DNA of 64,000 nt from Rhizobium sp. WSM4643. GTDB taxonomy: Bacteria > Pseudomonadota > Alphaproteobacteria > Rhizobiales > Rhizobiaceae. The stretch covers positions 1,116,001 through 1,180,000 of the forward strand of contig NZ_CP104040.1 of assembly GCF_025152745.1 (NCBI RefSeq), in the 5' to 3' direction. The notes under the pieces are model-generated. The model did not search any database and was not told the origin of the DNA. It saw nothing but the letters and a program-made list of their open reading frames with translations. Below, piece after piece: positions 38,835-48,336 of the stretch. Each line of letters starts with the position of its first letter. Position 1 is the first letter of the stretch. A program made the position numbers and the translations under genes.

Positions 38835-41483
38835 TTATCCTTTAAGCGTGCGTTCGACGATATCGCGCACGTCGGTCGAAAGATCGGCGGCTCGCTCGAT
38901 CTCGATCAGCGCCGAGCGGGCGTGATCGGCGCGTATTGGTTCGAGCGACCGCCAGGAGCGCATCGAGGTGAGAATGCGGGCGGCAAGCTGCGGGTTACGC
39001 TCGTCGATATCGAGAATTTGACCGGCGAGGAAGCGATAGCCTTCGCCGTCGGCGCGGCCGAAGCCGGTCGGGTTGGCAAAGGCGAAGGTGCCGACCAGCG
39101 CCCGCATTCGGTTCGGATTGGTCCGCTTGAAGAGCGGATTATCCATCAGGGTGCGAATCCGTTCCAGGGTTTTGGCGCCCGGAATGCCGGCCTGGATCGC
39201 GAACCATTTGTCGATGACGAGCGCGTTCTCCGCGAAGCGGTCGCGGAAGCTTGCCAGCGCCTCGCTCGTCTCCGCGCTGTCGGGAAAACGATGAGCGAGA
39301 ATCGTCAGCGCATGGCTGAGATCGGTCATGTTGTTGGCCACATCGAAGGCGGCCTTGGCGCGCGCCGGCGTCTGTTCGGCATACGAGAGGTAGGTGAGGG
39401 CGCTATTGCGCAGCGCCCGCAGGCCGGCACTTTTTGCATCCGGGCTGAAATCGCCTGATGTCGTCATCGCGGCGTAGAGGCCGGCAAAGACGTCCTTTCC
39501 GGCATCGGCGATCTGTTTCAGGATCGCCTGCCGGCCGGCATGGATAGCATCGGGATCGTTGTTGCTGCCAAGTTCGCGGGCGATATCGGATTCGCTCGGC
39601 AGAGCCAGCGCCTGGGCACGGAAGGCAGGCTCGAGGTTGTCGTCGGCGGCGGCCGTGATCAGCGTCTCGATGAAGGTCGCCTCGCAGACGACAGGCTTGC
39701 CCTCACGGGCGTCGCGTGCCGCTTTCAAGAGGTTCGGCAGCGCCAGATCGGTCAGCGCCTGCCAGCGGGCGAAATGATCGGTCTCATGGCGGGCGAGATG
39801 GGCAAGATCGGCCGGGCTCTGATCGAAATGCAGGTTGATCGGCGCCGAGAAGCTGCGGTTGATCGAAACGACCGGCCGCGAGCCGATGCCATGGAACACG
39901 GCCGTCTGCGTGCGGCCCGTGAGATGCAGCACCCCGCCGGCATATTCCGCGCCCTCAACCGAAGTCGGTTCGATCTTGCCGCCGTTTTCGCCAAACAGCG
40001 CGAGGCTGAGCGGAATATGCATCGGCTCCTTGCTCGGCTGGCCGGACGTTGCCGGGATCATCTGTTCGAGCGACAATGTGAAGCTGCCGGCCGCCGCATC
40101 ATAGCTGCCCGATGCGGTGACGAGCGGCGTGCCGGCCTGATGGTACCAGAGCGAAAATTGCGAGAGGTCGCGTCCGCTTGCATCCTCAAAACATTTGACG
40201 AAATCCTCGATCGTCACGGCCTGACCGTCATGGCGGTCGAAATAGAGGTCCATGCCTTTCTTGAAGCCGTCCTTGCCGAGCAGCGTCGCGATCATGCGCG
40301 TGACTTCGCTGCCCTTTTCGTAGACGGTCGTCGTGTAGAAATTATTGATCTCGCGATATGTCGTCGGCCGCACCGGATGGGCGAGCGGGCCGCCGTCCTC
40401 CGGGAACTGCTCCGATTTCAGGTGGCGCACTTCGGCGATGCGCTTGACCGGGCGCGAGCGCTGGTCGGAAGAGAATTCGTGGTCGCGATAGACCGTCAGG
40501 CCTTCCTTGAGGCACAGCTGGAACCAGTCGCGGCAGGTGATGCGGTTGCCGGTCCAGTTGTGGAAATATTCATGCGCGATGATCGCTTCGATATTGGCAT
40601 AGTCGGCATCCGTCGCGATTTCCGGATCGGCTAGGACGTATTTGTCATTGAAGACGTTGAGGCCCTTGTTCTCCATTGCGCCCATGTTGAAGTCGGAGAC
40701 GGCGACGATCATGAAAATATCGAGATCGTATTCGCGTCCGAACCTCTCTTCGTCCCATTTCATCGAGCGTTTCAGCGCGTCCATGGCATAGGCTGCGCGC
40801 GGTTCCTTGCCGTGCTCGACATAGATTTTCAGCACCACCTCGCGGCCGGACATGGTCGTGAAGGTGTCTTCGACGACGCCGAGATCGCCGGCGACGAGCG
40901 CGAAGAGGTAGCTCGGCTTCGGATGTGGGTCGAACCAGGCGGCGAAATGCTTGCCGGGGCCGTAGCCGGCGCCGCCGAGGAAGTTGCCGTTCGACAAAAG
41001 CAGCGGGTTGGCGTCTTTGTCGGCGATGATGTTGACCGTGAAGGGCGCAAGTACGTCGGGCCGGTCAGGGAAATAGGTGATGCGGCGGAAACCCTCCGCC
41101 TCGCACTGCGTGCAGTAGATGCCGCTGGTGCGGTAAAGGCCCATCAGTTTGGTGTTGGCCTCGGGGTTGATAGTCGTGGTGATCGTCAGCTCGAAGGGCG
41201 CGCTCTCCGGCAGGTCGCGCACCGTCAGGCTTTCCGGTGTTGCATCGTAACGCGAAGGGTCGAGCTCCACCTGGTCTAACAGCAGCCCCGACAGCGTCAG
41301 TTCGTCGCCGTCGAGAACGATCGGCGCCGCCGGATCGGCGCCCGGGCGACGATGAAAGATCAGGCGCGCCTCGACCTTGGTCTCTGTCGGGTCGAGTTCA
41401 AAAGTGAGGTCCACGCGTTCCAGCACGAAGTCGGTGGGACGGTAATCTGCCAGATGAATGACCTGGCCGGTATCTGTTCGCAT
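38835..41483 (-). CDS. pepN: aminopeptidase N (PepN)
   Basis: This 882-residue M1 metallopeptidase has the GAMEN exopeptidase motif (residues 268-272) and the zinc site HEYFH (His304, Glu305, His308) with the third ligand Glu327 in CLKEGLT. N-terminal beta-saddle, catalytic and C-terminal helical domains are complete, and length matches E. coli PepN. It releases N-terminal amino acids from peptides in the cytosol. The gene lies upstream of the PleC-like gene on the same strand but is separated from it by a strong hairpin. Confidence 0.96.
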   Translation of the reverse strand: MRTDTGQVIHLADYRPTDFVLERVDLTFELDPTETKVEARLIFHRRPGADPAAPIVLDGDELTLSGLLLDQVELDPSRYDATPESLTVRDLPESAPFELTITTTINPEANTKLMGLYRTSGIYCTQCEAEGFRRITYFPDRPDVLAPFTVNIIADKDANPLLLSNGNFLGGAGYGPGKHFAAWFDPHPKPSYLFALVAGDLGVVEDTFTTMSGREVVLKIYVEHGKEPRAAYAMDALKRSMKWDEERFGREYDLDIFMIVAVSDFNMGAMENKGLNVFNDKYVLADPEIATDADYANIEAIIAHEYFHNWTGNRITCRDWFQLCLKEGLTVYRDHEFSSDQRSRPVKRIAEVRHLKSEQFPEDGGPLAHPVRPTTYREINNFYTTTVYEKGSEVTRMIATLLGKDGFKKGMDLYFDRHDGQAVTIEDFVKCFEDASGRDLSQFSLWYHQAGTPLVTASGSYDAAAGSFTLSLEQMIPATSGQPSKEPMHIPLSLALFGENGGKIEPTSVEGAEYAGGVLHLTGRTQTAVFHGIGSRPVVSINRSFSAPINLHFDQSPADLAHLARHETDHFARWQALTDLALPNLLKAARDAREGKPVVCEATFIETLITAAADDNLEPAFRAQALALPSESDIARELGSNNDPDAIHAGRQAILKQIADAGKDVFAGLYAAMTTSGDFSPDAKSAGLRALRNSALTYLSYAEQTPARAKAAFDVANNMTDLSHALTILAHRFPDSAETSEALASFRDRFAENALVIDKWFAIQAGIPGAKTLERIRTLMDNPLFKRTNPNRMRALVGTFAFANPTGFGRADGEGYRFLAGQILDIDERNPQLAARILTSMRSWRSLEPIRADHARSALIEIERAADLSTDVRDIVERTLKG

Positions 41484-41596
41484 GGTGTTTCCTGAAGACC
41501 GTTATTGGACAACCGCGGAATACAGAGGCGGGCGCACTCTGCCTTAAATTTTGCCGGGGATGATTACATTAAAGTCTGAACTAAACTTAAAGCAAA

Positions 41597-41625
41597 TTGC
41601 CCGCGAACACCAAGTTTGCGGGCAA
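41597..41625 (-). terminator. terminator after the Cache/MCP gene
   Basis: TTGCCCGCGAA (41597-41607) pairs with TTTGCGGGCAA (41615-41625) over a 7-nt loop, one G-U pair. Read on the minus strand it lies 45 bp downstream of the Cache/MCP stop and is followed by TTTGCTTTAAG, a T-rich tail. Confidence 0.65.
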
Positions 41626-41670
41626 AATATCTTATTGGCAACGGATGAACGCAGCAGCGGGAAAATGCCG

Positions 41671-42777
41671 CTACTTCAGATTGAGCGCGGCCTTGATCGT
41701 CGCGTCGTTTTCGGTCTGCTGGACGACGACGCCGTACCAGCCGAGCCCGTCGTAATCTTCGTAGCCGAGAGTGTGCGCGAAGGCGACGATCGAGCCGTTA
41801 TTGTCGTAGTAGCTGCCTTTCGCCTGGCCGGACGGATTGGCGAGCGCGAAATGGGAAAACAACAAGGCGGGATTGGTGGTGGCGATGACCCGGCTCTTGC
41901 CGTCGAGCAGCATGACCGTCGTTCTTTCCGCCAGCTGCGGCGGCAGGTTCGCCTCTTTCTCGACGATCGCCTGGCCCTGGTTCTGCCAGTCGAAATAGAC
42001 GCCGAGCGTGCCGACCAGCCGCCCGTCGAGCTTGCCCTCTTCGCGGATGCCTGTGGCATAAACGAGCGCATGCCTGTTATCGTGCAGCGGGCTCGCTTTG
42101 ACATCGTCGACGATATAAGCGTCGCCGGAGGAGCAGGCCGACGCTGCGCGGAACCACGGATCGCTGGCAAGGCTCATGCCTGCGAGCTTGCGCTGGAACT
42201 TGGGATTGGCGGATGCGACCACTTTGCCCGAGAGATCGGTCATGACGAGATCGAGATAGACGGTGTAGAAGCGGTTGATGGCGCCGAGACGCTCCGCTGC
42301 AAAGGCGGCGGTTTCCCGGCTCTGGTTCTGCAGCGCCTGCCAGAGTGACGGGTCCGTCGCCCACCAGCGCACATCGGCCGTGCGCTCGAAGAGATTGCGG
42401 ACGATGAGCTGCACCAGCGTCTGCGCCAGATCGGTGAGGCGAACGCCCTCCATCTCTTCGACCAGCGAATCGGCCATGGCGCGGCTGAGGCCGATACGGC
42501 CGAGCACGTTGCTCTCGAACCTGCCGGTAATGTCGGTCGCGATTTGCGCCAGCCTCTGCACCTCGTTGGCAACGACGGCAAAGCCCTTTCCGGTCTCGCC
42601 GGCCCTGGCCGCCTCGATCAGCGCATTGATCGCCAGCAACTTGATCTGCTTGACGATATGGGTGTTGTCGGCGCTGAAGCGCTCGAGGTCGGTGCTGATG
42701 CCGTCGGTGACGACGCGCATGGACCGCGGTGTCGCATTCTGCGACTGGGCAATGGTTTCGGCGCTAAGCGGCTTCAT
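41671..42777 (-). CDS. soluble MCP-signal/Cache protein
   Basis: This 368-residue protein has a short chemoreceptor signalling segment near its N-terminus ([20 protein letters not shown], about residues 47-66) and a Cache-type sensor domain towards the C-terminus (about 150-365; [51 protein letters not shown]). No transmembrane helix is present. Standard receptors place the sensor first and signalling last; here the order is reversed and the cytosolic hairpin is short. ATG 42777 follows AGGA at about 8 nt; the TTG before it is the alternative. It could be a cytoplasmic sensor that docks into chemoreceptor arrays. Confidence 0.82.
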   Translation of the reverse strand: MKPLSAETIAQSQNATPRSMRVVTDGISTDLERFSADNTHIVKQIKLLAINALIEAARAGETGKGFAVVANEVQRLAQIATDITGRFESNVLGRIGLSRAMADSLVEEMEGVRLTDLAQTLVQLIVRNLFERTADVRWWATDPSLWQALQNQSRETAAFAAERLGAINRFYTVYLDLVMTDLSGKVVASANPKFQRKLAGMSLASDPWFRAASACSSGDAYIVDDVKASPLHDNRHALVYATGIREEGKLDGRLVGTLGVYFDWQNQGQAIVEKEANLPPQLAERTTVMLLDGKSRVIATTNPALLFSHFALANPSGQAKGSYYDNNGSIVAFAHTLGYEDYDGLGWYGVVVQQTENDATIKAALNLK

Positions 42778-43120
42778 CAAATGGGATCCTGGAAGGAGCG
42801 GGCAATTGGGTGCGGTGAAGAAAATTTCGAGATCAGCGATAAAAACGATGCTTACCTATGGTTTTCAATTGGTTAACGTCGAACAGTCAGAGGTGAACAT
42901 TTTAGGGGGAATGGCTGAAAAGAGGGTGATTTCGGAGCTGTGGCGCAGATACGGCACGATTGAGCCTGCGGCTGAAAGGCGATTTGCGATTCTCCCGCCT
43001 AGCTCGCGATTTTTTCGCCAATCGGGTTTTTCTTTCGCTACGATGGAAGCCTTCACCCGTTGCGTTCCCGAGTCGAACGCGTCCCCCGTTCCGGTTAAGT
43101 CAGTATCAAGAGCCAGGATC
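42778..43120. other. divergent gap between Cache/MCP and EamA genes
   Basis: No gene is supported in these 343 bp. The EamA frame is open further upstream (ATG 43042), but that extension is Ser/Arg-rich without membrane character. The AT-rich part at 42830-42910 should hold the two divergent promoters. Confidence 0.45.
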
Positions 43121-44059
43121 ATGCACTCGGTTCTCAGAAACCCGATGAGAGGCATTGCGCTGAAAGTCTCGTCGGTCGTGGTCTTCCTTGCCATGCAGAC
43201 CTTCATCAAGCTGGCGGGTTCAGACATTCCGCCGGGTCAGGTCACCTTCTGCAGGTCCTTCTTCGCGCTCTTCCCGATCATGGCCTATCTGGCCTATAAC
43301 AGGCAGTTGCGCGCCGCCTTCTATACCGCCAATCCAATCGGTCACCTCAAGCGCGGCACGATCGGCATCTTGTCGATGGCTTTCGGTTTCTACGGCCTCC
43401 TGCATCTGCCGCTGCCGGAGGCAATTGCGCTTGGCTATGCGTTGCCGCTCGTCGCCGTCATCTTCGCCGCCGTTTTCCTCGGCGAGACCGTGCGCATCTA
43501 TCGCTGGAGCGCCGTCTTGGTCGGCATCGTCGGCGTCGCCATCGTTTCCTGGCCAAAACTCACGCTGTTTCGCGACGGCGGCATGGAAGCCGAACAGGCC
43601 GTTGGCGCGCTCTGCGTACTGTTCTCGGCCGTTCTCGGCGGCATGGCGATGATCCAGGTGCGCCGCCTCGTCGAAGAGGAGAAAACGGCGACCATCGTGC
43701 TGTATTTCTCGATCACCGCCTCGGTCTTCTCGCTGGCTTCTCTTCCTTTCGGCTGGCTCATCCTGCCATGGCCGACAGCGCTCTATCTGATCGCCGCCGG
43801 TTTTTGCGGCGGCGTCGCGCAGATCCTGTTGACGGAAAGTTACCGCCATGCCGATGTCTCCACCATCGCGCCGTTCGAATATACCTCGATCCTGCTTGGC
43901 GGCATCGTCGCCTACTTCGTCTTCGGCGACGTGCCGAGCGTGACCATGCTGATCGGCACCGCCATCGTCGTCGCCGCCGGCATCTTCATCATCTATCGCG
44001 AGCATCAGCTGGGCATCGAACAGAGAGAGGCGCGCAAGGCCACGACGCCGCAAGCCTGA
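43121..44059 (+). CDS. EamA/DMT family transporter
   Basis: This 312-residue membrane protein has ten hydrophobic helices in two EamA repeats, with RGIALKVSSVVVFLAMQTFIKLAGS as helix 1, FRSFFALFPI-like helix 2 and the conserved LGETVRIYRWSAVLVGIVGVAIV block ending the first repeat. Such permeases export metabolites. ATG 43121 starts just before helix 1. The start could be ATG 43145 (MRGIAL) or ATG 43042. It has no partner gene that names a substrate. Confidence 0.85.
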   Translation: MHSVLRNPMRGIALKVSSVVVFLAMQTFIKLAGSDIPPGQVTFCRSFFALFPIMAYLAYNRQLRAAFYTANPIGHLKRGTIGILSMAFGFYGLLHLPLPEAIALGYALPLVAVIFAAVFLGETVRIYRWSAVLVGIVGVAIVSWPKLTLFRDGGMEAEQAVGALCVLFSAVLGGMAMIQVRRLVEEEKTATIVLYFSITASVFSLASLPFGWLILPWPTALYLIAAGFCGGVAQILLTESYRHADVSTIAPFEYTSILLGGIVAYFVFGDVPSVTMLIGTAIVVAAGIFIIYREHQLGIEQREARKATTPQA

Positions 44060-44301
44060 CGCCTGCCAGCGCGCAATATCGGTTTTAATGCGAAGAATGC
44101 AGTGGCTTGAAACTTGCTCTTAACGACTGAAAAGAGTGGTGAATTCTTGGGATACCGTCGGCCTGTCGAATATGATTGTTGAAGATGAGAGAGTATCATT
44201 TATTCCAAGCTGTGCATGTCTGAATGGCCGCTGATGCCGGATGAGCTCTCGGTGTCGTTGCTCCGAACGCTGGCCAGCGAGCGGAGGTGGAGAAAAGCAT
44301 A

Positions 44302-45174
44302 ATGGCATTCACAGCGGAGCAATTGGTGGGGAACTCTTCCTTTCTGATGAGCATTCGCTTTTTGGCTGGGCAGATGCGCGGCATGTTTGATGCCGGTCCG
44401 CGGCTGGCGCGATTGCTCGCTTCTCATCAACGCTGGGTTCTGACCCAGACTGCCTATGCCCTCCACCTGGAATATGATCCGCGCGACCCGACGTCGGGTT
44501 TCACCGCCGTGCGGCTGACCGGGCGCATCACCGCACACAAGGTCGCGAGCCGCAACACCGTGCTCGCCTTCATCGAAGAGCTCTATACCTACCGCTTCAT
44601 AACCCACACGCCCGGCGACGAGCGGCGGCGGCCACGTCATTTCGAACCGGCCGATGTCAGCCATCAGGGGATGTTTGCCTGGCTTTTCTCCAATCTCGGT
44701 GCGCTCGACCTGCTCGACGGCGGCCAAAGGGCAGCCTTTTTCCAGGCAAATCCATCAGTGATGCGGCTCATTCAACCGCGCATTGCCCGCCGTTGCCTCG
44801 AAGATGCCGCTTGGCGCGAACCGCCGGAACAGGTGGCGCTGTTCCTCTGGACGGAAGCCGGCGGCCTCGTCGTCGATAATTTCATCGCCCGGATGGATAT
44901 GGAAGGCAGCGAGCCGCGGAGATTGTCAGTCGGCCGCGTCGAAACCCGTGCGCTCGCCGCCGATTTCATGATGTCGCGCACCCATCTGCAACGGCTATTG
45001 GCAAAGGCGGCGCAACGCGGCTGCGTCGGCTGGTATGACGAACCGCGCAAGACTCATCTTTGGATATCGCGGGATTTTGTCGAGGAATATTGCGGCTGGC
45101 AGGCGGTCAAGTTCGCCTATGTCGACGAAGCCTTCGAATGGGCGAAGGCCCAGATCGAGGAAATGGCGATCTGA
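44302..45174 (+). CDS. hypothetical protein with C-terminal HTH-like segment
   Basis: This 290-residue protein is largely helical with no signal or membrane segment. Residues about 215-250 (VETRALAADFMMSRTHLQRLLAKAAQRGCVGWYDE) read like a winged-helix DNA-binding segment, so a transcription factor is possible. A GGAG lies about 10 nt before ATG 44302; a GTG at 44287 is the alternative start. I do not recognise the family, though similar proteins of unknown function occur in rhizobia. It is convergent with a small minus-strand ORF through a shared hairpin. Confidence 0.7.
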   Translation: MAFTAEQLVGNSSFLMSIRFLAGQMRGMFDAGPRLARLLASHQRWVLTQTAYALHLEYDPRDPTSGFTAVRLTGRITAHKVASRNTVLAFIEELYTYRFITHTPGDERRRPRHFEPADVSHQGMFAWLFSNLGALDLLDGGQRAAFFQANPSVMRLIQPRIARRCLEDAAWREPPEQVALFLWTEAGGLVVDNFIARMDMEGSEPRRLSVGRVETRALAADFMMSRTHLQRLLAKAAQRGCVGWYDEPRKTHLWISRDFVEEYCGWQAVKFAYVDEAFEWAKAQIEEMAI

Positions 45175-45179
45175 CCAGA

Positions 45180-45268
45180 GCACTTCCAGCAAAAGTGCGC
45201 AGCGGTTTTAGGTCCGGAATGCGTGAAAACAAAGAGATAGAGCATTTCCATGACTCGGAAATGTTCTA
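45180..45268. repeat. rhizobial intergenic repeat with two hairpins
   Basis: GCACTT (45180-45185) and AAGTGC (45193-45198) form a first hairpin inside a TCCAGCAAAAGTGCGCAGCG block that I recall as very frequent in Rhizobium genomes. TAGAGCATTTCC (45238-45249) and GGAAATGTTCTA (45257-45268) form a second, with a single G-U pair. Together they can terminate both convergent genes. Confidence 0.7.
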
Positions 45269-45424
45269 GAGAACGATCGCCGCTGTACCTGCGCCAATGC
45301 GGGATCCGGCATCGGCCGGCTTGACCGAAAGTTCGCGCTCATATTCCCGCGCGGCGCAGACGGCGACGCGGATATGCTCGAATGTTTCGATGTTGCGCAG
45401 AAGCGATATCAGGATCGTCGACAT
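45266..45424 (-). CDS. 52-residue small hypothetical protein
   Basis: The product reads MSTILISLLRNIETFEHIRV, then an Ala/Arg/Glu helix and a C-terminal GTAAIVL. The N-terminal half is amphipathic and hydrophobic. Its TAG stop lies in the right arm of the adjacent repeat hairpin. No strong ribosome site precedes the ATG at 45424. No family is recognised, and the call rests on codon-like composition and on its place in a tandem pair of small minus-strand ORFs. Confidence 0.42.
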   Translation of the reverse strand: MSTILISLLRNIETFEHIRVAVCAAREYERELSVKPADAGSRIGAGTAAIVL

Positions 45425-45460
45425 GTTGGGGTACTCTTATACGAAGCGCAGGCGATGCGC

Positions 45461-45506
45461 CTACAGCGCCGCGCGTCTTTTTAAGACGCGCAAAGGACGC
45501 TGCGAC
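45461..45506. repeat. palindromic repeat element
   Basis: CTACAGCG (45461-45468), then GCGCGTC (45471-45477), TTTTTAA and GACGCGC (45485-45491) form a stem with AAGGACGCTG following. This CTACAGCG...GACGCGC pattern is another rhizobial intergenic palindrome that I recall in many copies. It lies between the two small minus-strand ORFs and may terminate or stabilise their RNA. Confidence 0.65.
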
Positions 45507-45521
45507 ATGTTGAATTCCTGC

Positions 45522-45713
45522 TCAATACTGCTGGAAGTCCGAAAAAATGGCGTTCGGACGCGCAGTGCGGCTGTTGATGCCGGTGCCGCGGGCAATCATC
45601 TGTTCGTTCGTGGCAAAGCCGAAACGGCTGTAGCTTTGAGTGGAACGAACCTGGTCGCCGGCGAGGCGAAGGGTTTCAAACCCGCTATGGATAGGACGAA
45701 AACGTTTGCTCAT
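45522..45713 (-). CDS. 63-residue small hypothetical protein
   Basis: The product starts MSKRFRPIHSGFETLRLAGD and continues with Ser/Thr/Arg-rich sequence to FSDFQQY. It has no signal or membrane segment. AGGAACCAAGGCC precedes the ATG at 45713, a fair ribosome site; a longer reading from 45767 adds a Cys-rich leader without support. It is followed by a palindromic repeat. No family is recognised. Confidence 0.5.
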   Translation of the reverse strand: MSKRFRPIHSGFETLRLAGDQVRSTQSYSRFGFATNEQMIARGTGINSRTARPNAIFSDFQQY

Positions 45714-45844
45714 GGCCTTGGTTCCTGTGATTCCTCCCAAGACACAGCTCATATTGCAATGCAGCATTAATTCCGCAATGCATCATGACGGGATGCAGTC
45801 ATGCGAAGAATGCATAGATTGATTCATAAAATATTTAACTTTGG

Positions 45845-46744
45845 CTAATTTCCAAGCAAAGAGAGGGACTTAAGCTTCGCTTGAAATGTGAGCAGGTCGT
45901 TCCAGGCCAGCCGCTTGTTTACAGGTGCGGTTAACAGATCCTGCGGATGCAGGCTGGCTATGGCAGGAATGACACAGCCCGCAACGACAATCTCCCTCCA
46001 GCGGCCGCGCAACCCGTGAATCGTATCGTTTTCGCCGAAGAAGAAACGCGCCGAAAAATTGCCGAGAAGCAGGATCGCCTTCGGTTCGGCAAGTGCGATC
46101 TGCCGCTCGATGAAGGGTCGGCAGATGTCCATTTCCGCCGCCGACGGCGCACGATTGCCAGGCGGGCGCCAGGGGATGACCTGCGTCAGCAGAATGGCTG
46201 AGCGCTTCAGCCCGATCGCCGCCAGCATCTTGTCGAACAGCTGGCCGGATTTCCCTGAGAAGGGCATGCCCTCGCGATCGTCTTCGGCGCTCGGCGCCGA
46301 GCCGATCACCATGATCCCGCTTTCGGCATCGCCGCTGGCAAAGATCGTCGAGCGGGCGCTGTGCTTGAGGTTGCAGCTGGTGAAGGCTTCGATCGCGGTC
46401 TTGAGTTCGACAAGCGATCGCGCGGTTTCGGCGACGAACCGCGCCTGCTGCACCGCCTCGCCGTCAGGGATCGCAGGTTGCGGGCCGGGCGCTGCGCGTT
46501 CGGCAGGCGCTGGGCGCGCCGCTGCATTCGGACGCGGCGGTGCCTGACCCGCAGGGCGTTCTCCAGCGGCAGGATGTTGCTGCTGCGCCTGCGCCGCCGC
46601 CGGGCGGCGCGCGGCCTTCATCGCCTCGAACTCGGCGAAGCGGTCGATCGCCTCTTCCTCCAGCAGCCATTCCACGCCGGCATCCGCATGGAAATGCAGA
46701 AGCGCTGCAAGCTCGGCGGGGGAAAGGTCGTTGGCGGAGATCAT
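45845..46744 (-). CDS. uracil-DNA glycosylase (family 4-like)
   Basis: This 299-residue protein has a Pro/Ala-rich N-terminal part (about 1-120) and a glycosylase domain with MVIGSAPSAEDDREGMPFSG, GQLFDKMLAAIGL, IPWRPPGNRAPS and a late SLHPQDLL block, as in family 4 UDGs. The usual GEAPG active-site motif reads GSAPS here. Of the four Fe-S cysteines, only those in SCNLKHSAR and DICRPF have clear counterparts, so the cluster may be incomplete or absent. Uracil removal from DNA is likely, but activity is uncertain. ATG 46744 is the natural start. Confidence 0.8.
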   Translation of the reverse strand: MISANDLSPAELAALLHFHADAGVEWLLEEEAIDRFAEFEAMKAARRPAAAQAQQQHPAAGERPAGQAPPRPNAAARPAPAERAAPGPQPAIPDGEAVQQARFVAETARSLVELKTAIEAFTSCNLKHSARSTIFASGDAESGIMVIGSAPSAEDDREGMPFSGKSGQLFDKMLAAIGLKRSAILLTQVIPWRPPGNRAPSAAEMDICRPFIERQIALAEPKAILLLGNFSARFFFGENDTIHGLRGRWREIVVAGCVIPAIASLHPQDLLTAPVNKRLAWNDLLTFQAKLKSLSLLGN

Positions 46745-46812
46745 GCGGCAAGTCTAGCGGAGTGACAGGGGCATTGAAAGGGCGGGCGGCAGATTGCCCG
46801 CCCTTGTCTTCG

Positions 46813-48105
46813 CTATTGCACAGTCCATTGCGCGATGTCGTCGCGTTCGCCGATCAGCGCCAGACCATGGGCGATCGACAACAGTTCGCCGCCGCTTTCG
46901 ATCCGGTCGCGCTCGAAGCGTTCGGTGAAGATGCGGCGCACCGCCGGCACGAAGGAAGTGCCGCCGGTCAAGAACACCTTGTCGATCTCCGCAGGCTTCG
47001 TCTCGGTCTTGTCGAGCACATCGTCGAGCGCGCCTTCGATGCGGGCGAGATCGTCGGCGATCCAGACTTCGAAATCGCTCCTCTTGATGCTGCGATGTCC
47101 ACCGCGACCGAGCGGCGCGAAATCGAAAGGCGCTTCCTCCGAGGCCGACAGCGCCATCTTCGTCGCCGACACCGCCTGATAAAGCGGGTAGCCCTCGTCA
47201 TGGTCGATGAGGTCGATGAAGATTTCGAGCTTTTCCGGCTCCAGGCTGGTACGCACCAGCTTCTTCAGATCCTCGAATTCGCGCGTCGTCTTGAAGATCG
47301 ACAGCTGGTTCCAGCGGCCGAAGCTGGAATAGTAGTTGGACGGCACTTCGAGGATCTTGTCGAAGCTTTTGAAATGGCTGCCCTTGCCGATCAGCGGCGC
47401 AACGATGTTGTCGATCATCCTGTAGTCGAAATGGTCGCCGGCGACGCCGACGCCGGAATGGCCGATCGGCGTTGCCGTCAGCTTGCCGGCGACGGTTTCG
47501 AAGCGGATCAGCGAATAGTCGGTCGTGCCGCCGCCGAAATCTGCGACCAGCACGGTGGCATCCCGGTTCAGGTTCTGCGCGAAGTAGAAGGCGGCGGCGA
47601 CCGGCTCATAGACATAATGGATCTCGGGAAAACCGAAGCGCGACAACGCCTCATTGTAGCGTTCGGTCGCCAGCGCCGGATCGGGGCTGGCGCCGGCAAA
47701 ATGCACCGGTCGGCCGGTGACGATGCGGCTGACGTCTGAAGGCCAGTTGTCGCCGGCATAGTTGCGCAGGCGCCGCACGAAGACCTCCATCAGATCCTCG
47801 AAATTATGCCGCTTGGCAAAGATCAGCGTGCCCTGGAACAGCGCGCTCGCCGCAAAGGTCTTGATCGACTGCAGAAAGCGACACTCGCCGGGATTGTCGA
47901 TGAATTGGCGGATCGCCGCATGGCCGGCCTCCACCTTCAATGCTGACGCGCCGAGCTGGGCATCCTTCATGAAGGAAAGCGCCGTGCGCATGCTGTCTGC
48001 TGCACCCTCCGTGCTCGTGAATGCCATCGAGCGCGTCGCCCCGCCATCCGCCATGGCGAGAACCGTATTCGTCGTGCCGAAGTCGAAACCCAGCGCCTGA
48101 GCCAT
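46813..48105 (-). CDS. YegD-like Hsp70-family protein
   Basis: This 430-residue protein consists of an actin-like Hsp70 nucleotide-binding domain: phosphate-1 ALGFDFGTTNTVLAM (about 4-18), phosphate-2 VLVADFGGGTTDYSL (about 190-205) and adenosine motif VFLTGGTSFVPAVRRIF near the C-terminus. It has no substrate-binding domain or lid, the hallmark of the YegD group of atypical Hsp70s. The role is unknown; an ATP-dependent regulator is more likely than a chaperone. It is transcribed divergently from nothing obvious and lies 68 bp upstream of the UDG gene on the same strand. Confidence 0.88.
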   Translation of the reverse strand: MAQALGFDFGTTNTVLAMADGGATRSMAFTSTEGAADSMRTALSFMKDAQLGASALKVEAGHAAIRQFIDNPGECRFLQSIKTFAASALFQGTLIFAKRHNFEDLMEVFVRRLRNYAGDNWPSDVSRIVTGRPVHFAGASPDPALATERYNEALSRFGFPEIHYVYEPVAAAFYFAQNLNRDATVLVADFGGGTTDYSLIRFETVAGKLTATPIGHSGVGVAGDHFDYRMIDNIVAPLIGKGSHFKSFDKILEVPSNYYSSFGRWNQLSIFKTTREFEDLKKLVRTSLEPEKLEIFIDLIDHDEGYPLYQAVSATKMALSASEEAPFDFAPLGRGGHRSIKRSDFEVWIADDLARIEGALDDVLDKTETKPAEIDKVFLTGGTSFVPAVRRIFTERFERDRIESGGELLSIAHGLALIGERDDIAQWTVQ

Positions 48106-48336
48106 GCTCGCACCTCTTCATGCCGATTGTTATTGGAGACGGAGCATCGCTCCGCAAAAAGGGCGTGAGACGCCCGGATTCAGGAGGGCGGGTGATGCCA
48201 CAGGGGCGTGACACATTCAAGGGGATTTAAGGGCCTATATGTCTCGTAGCTACGCTGCCTTCCCTTCTTCTCCCTGGCGGGCGAAGAAGATCGTCGCAAG
48301 GCAAGTCAGCAAACTGCCGAGGCTCGCAGGCCGCCG

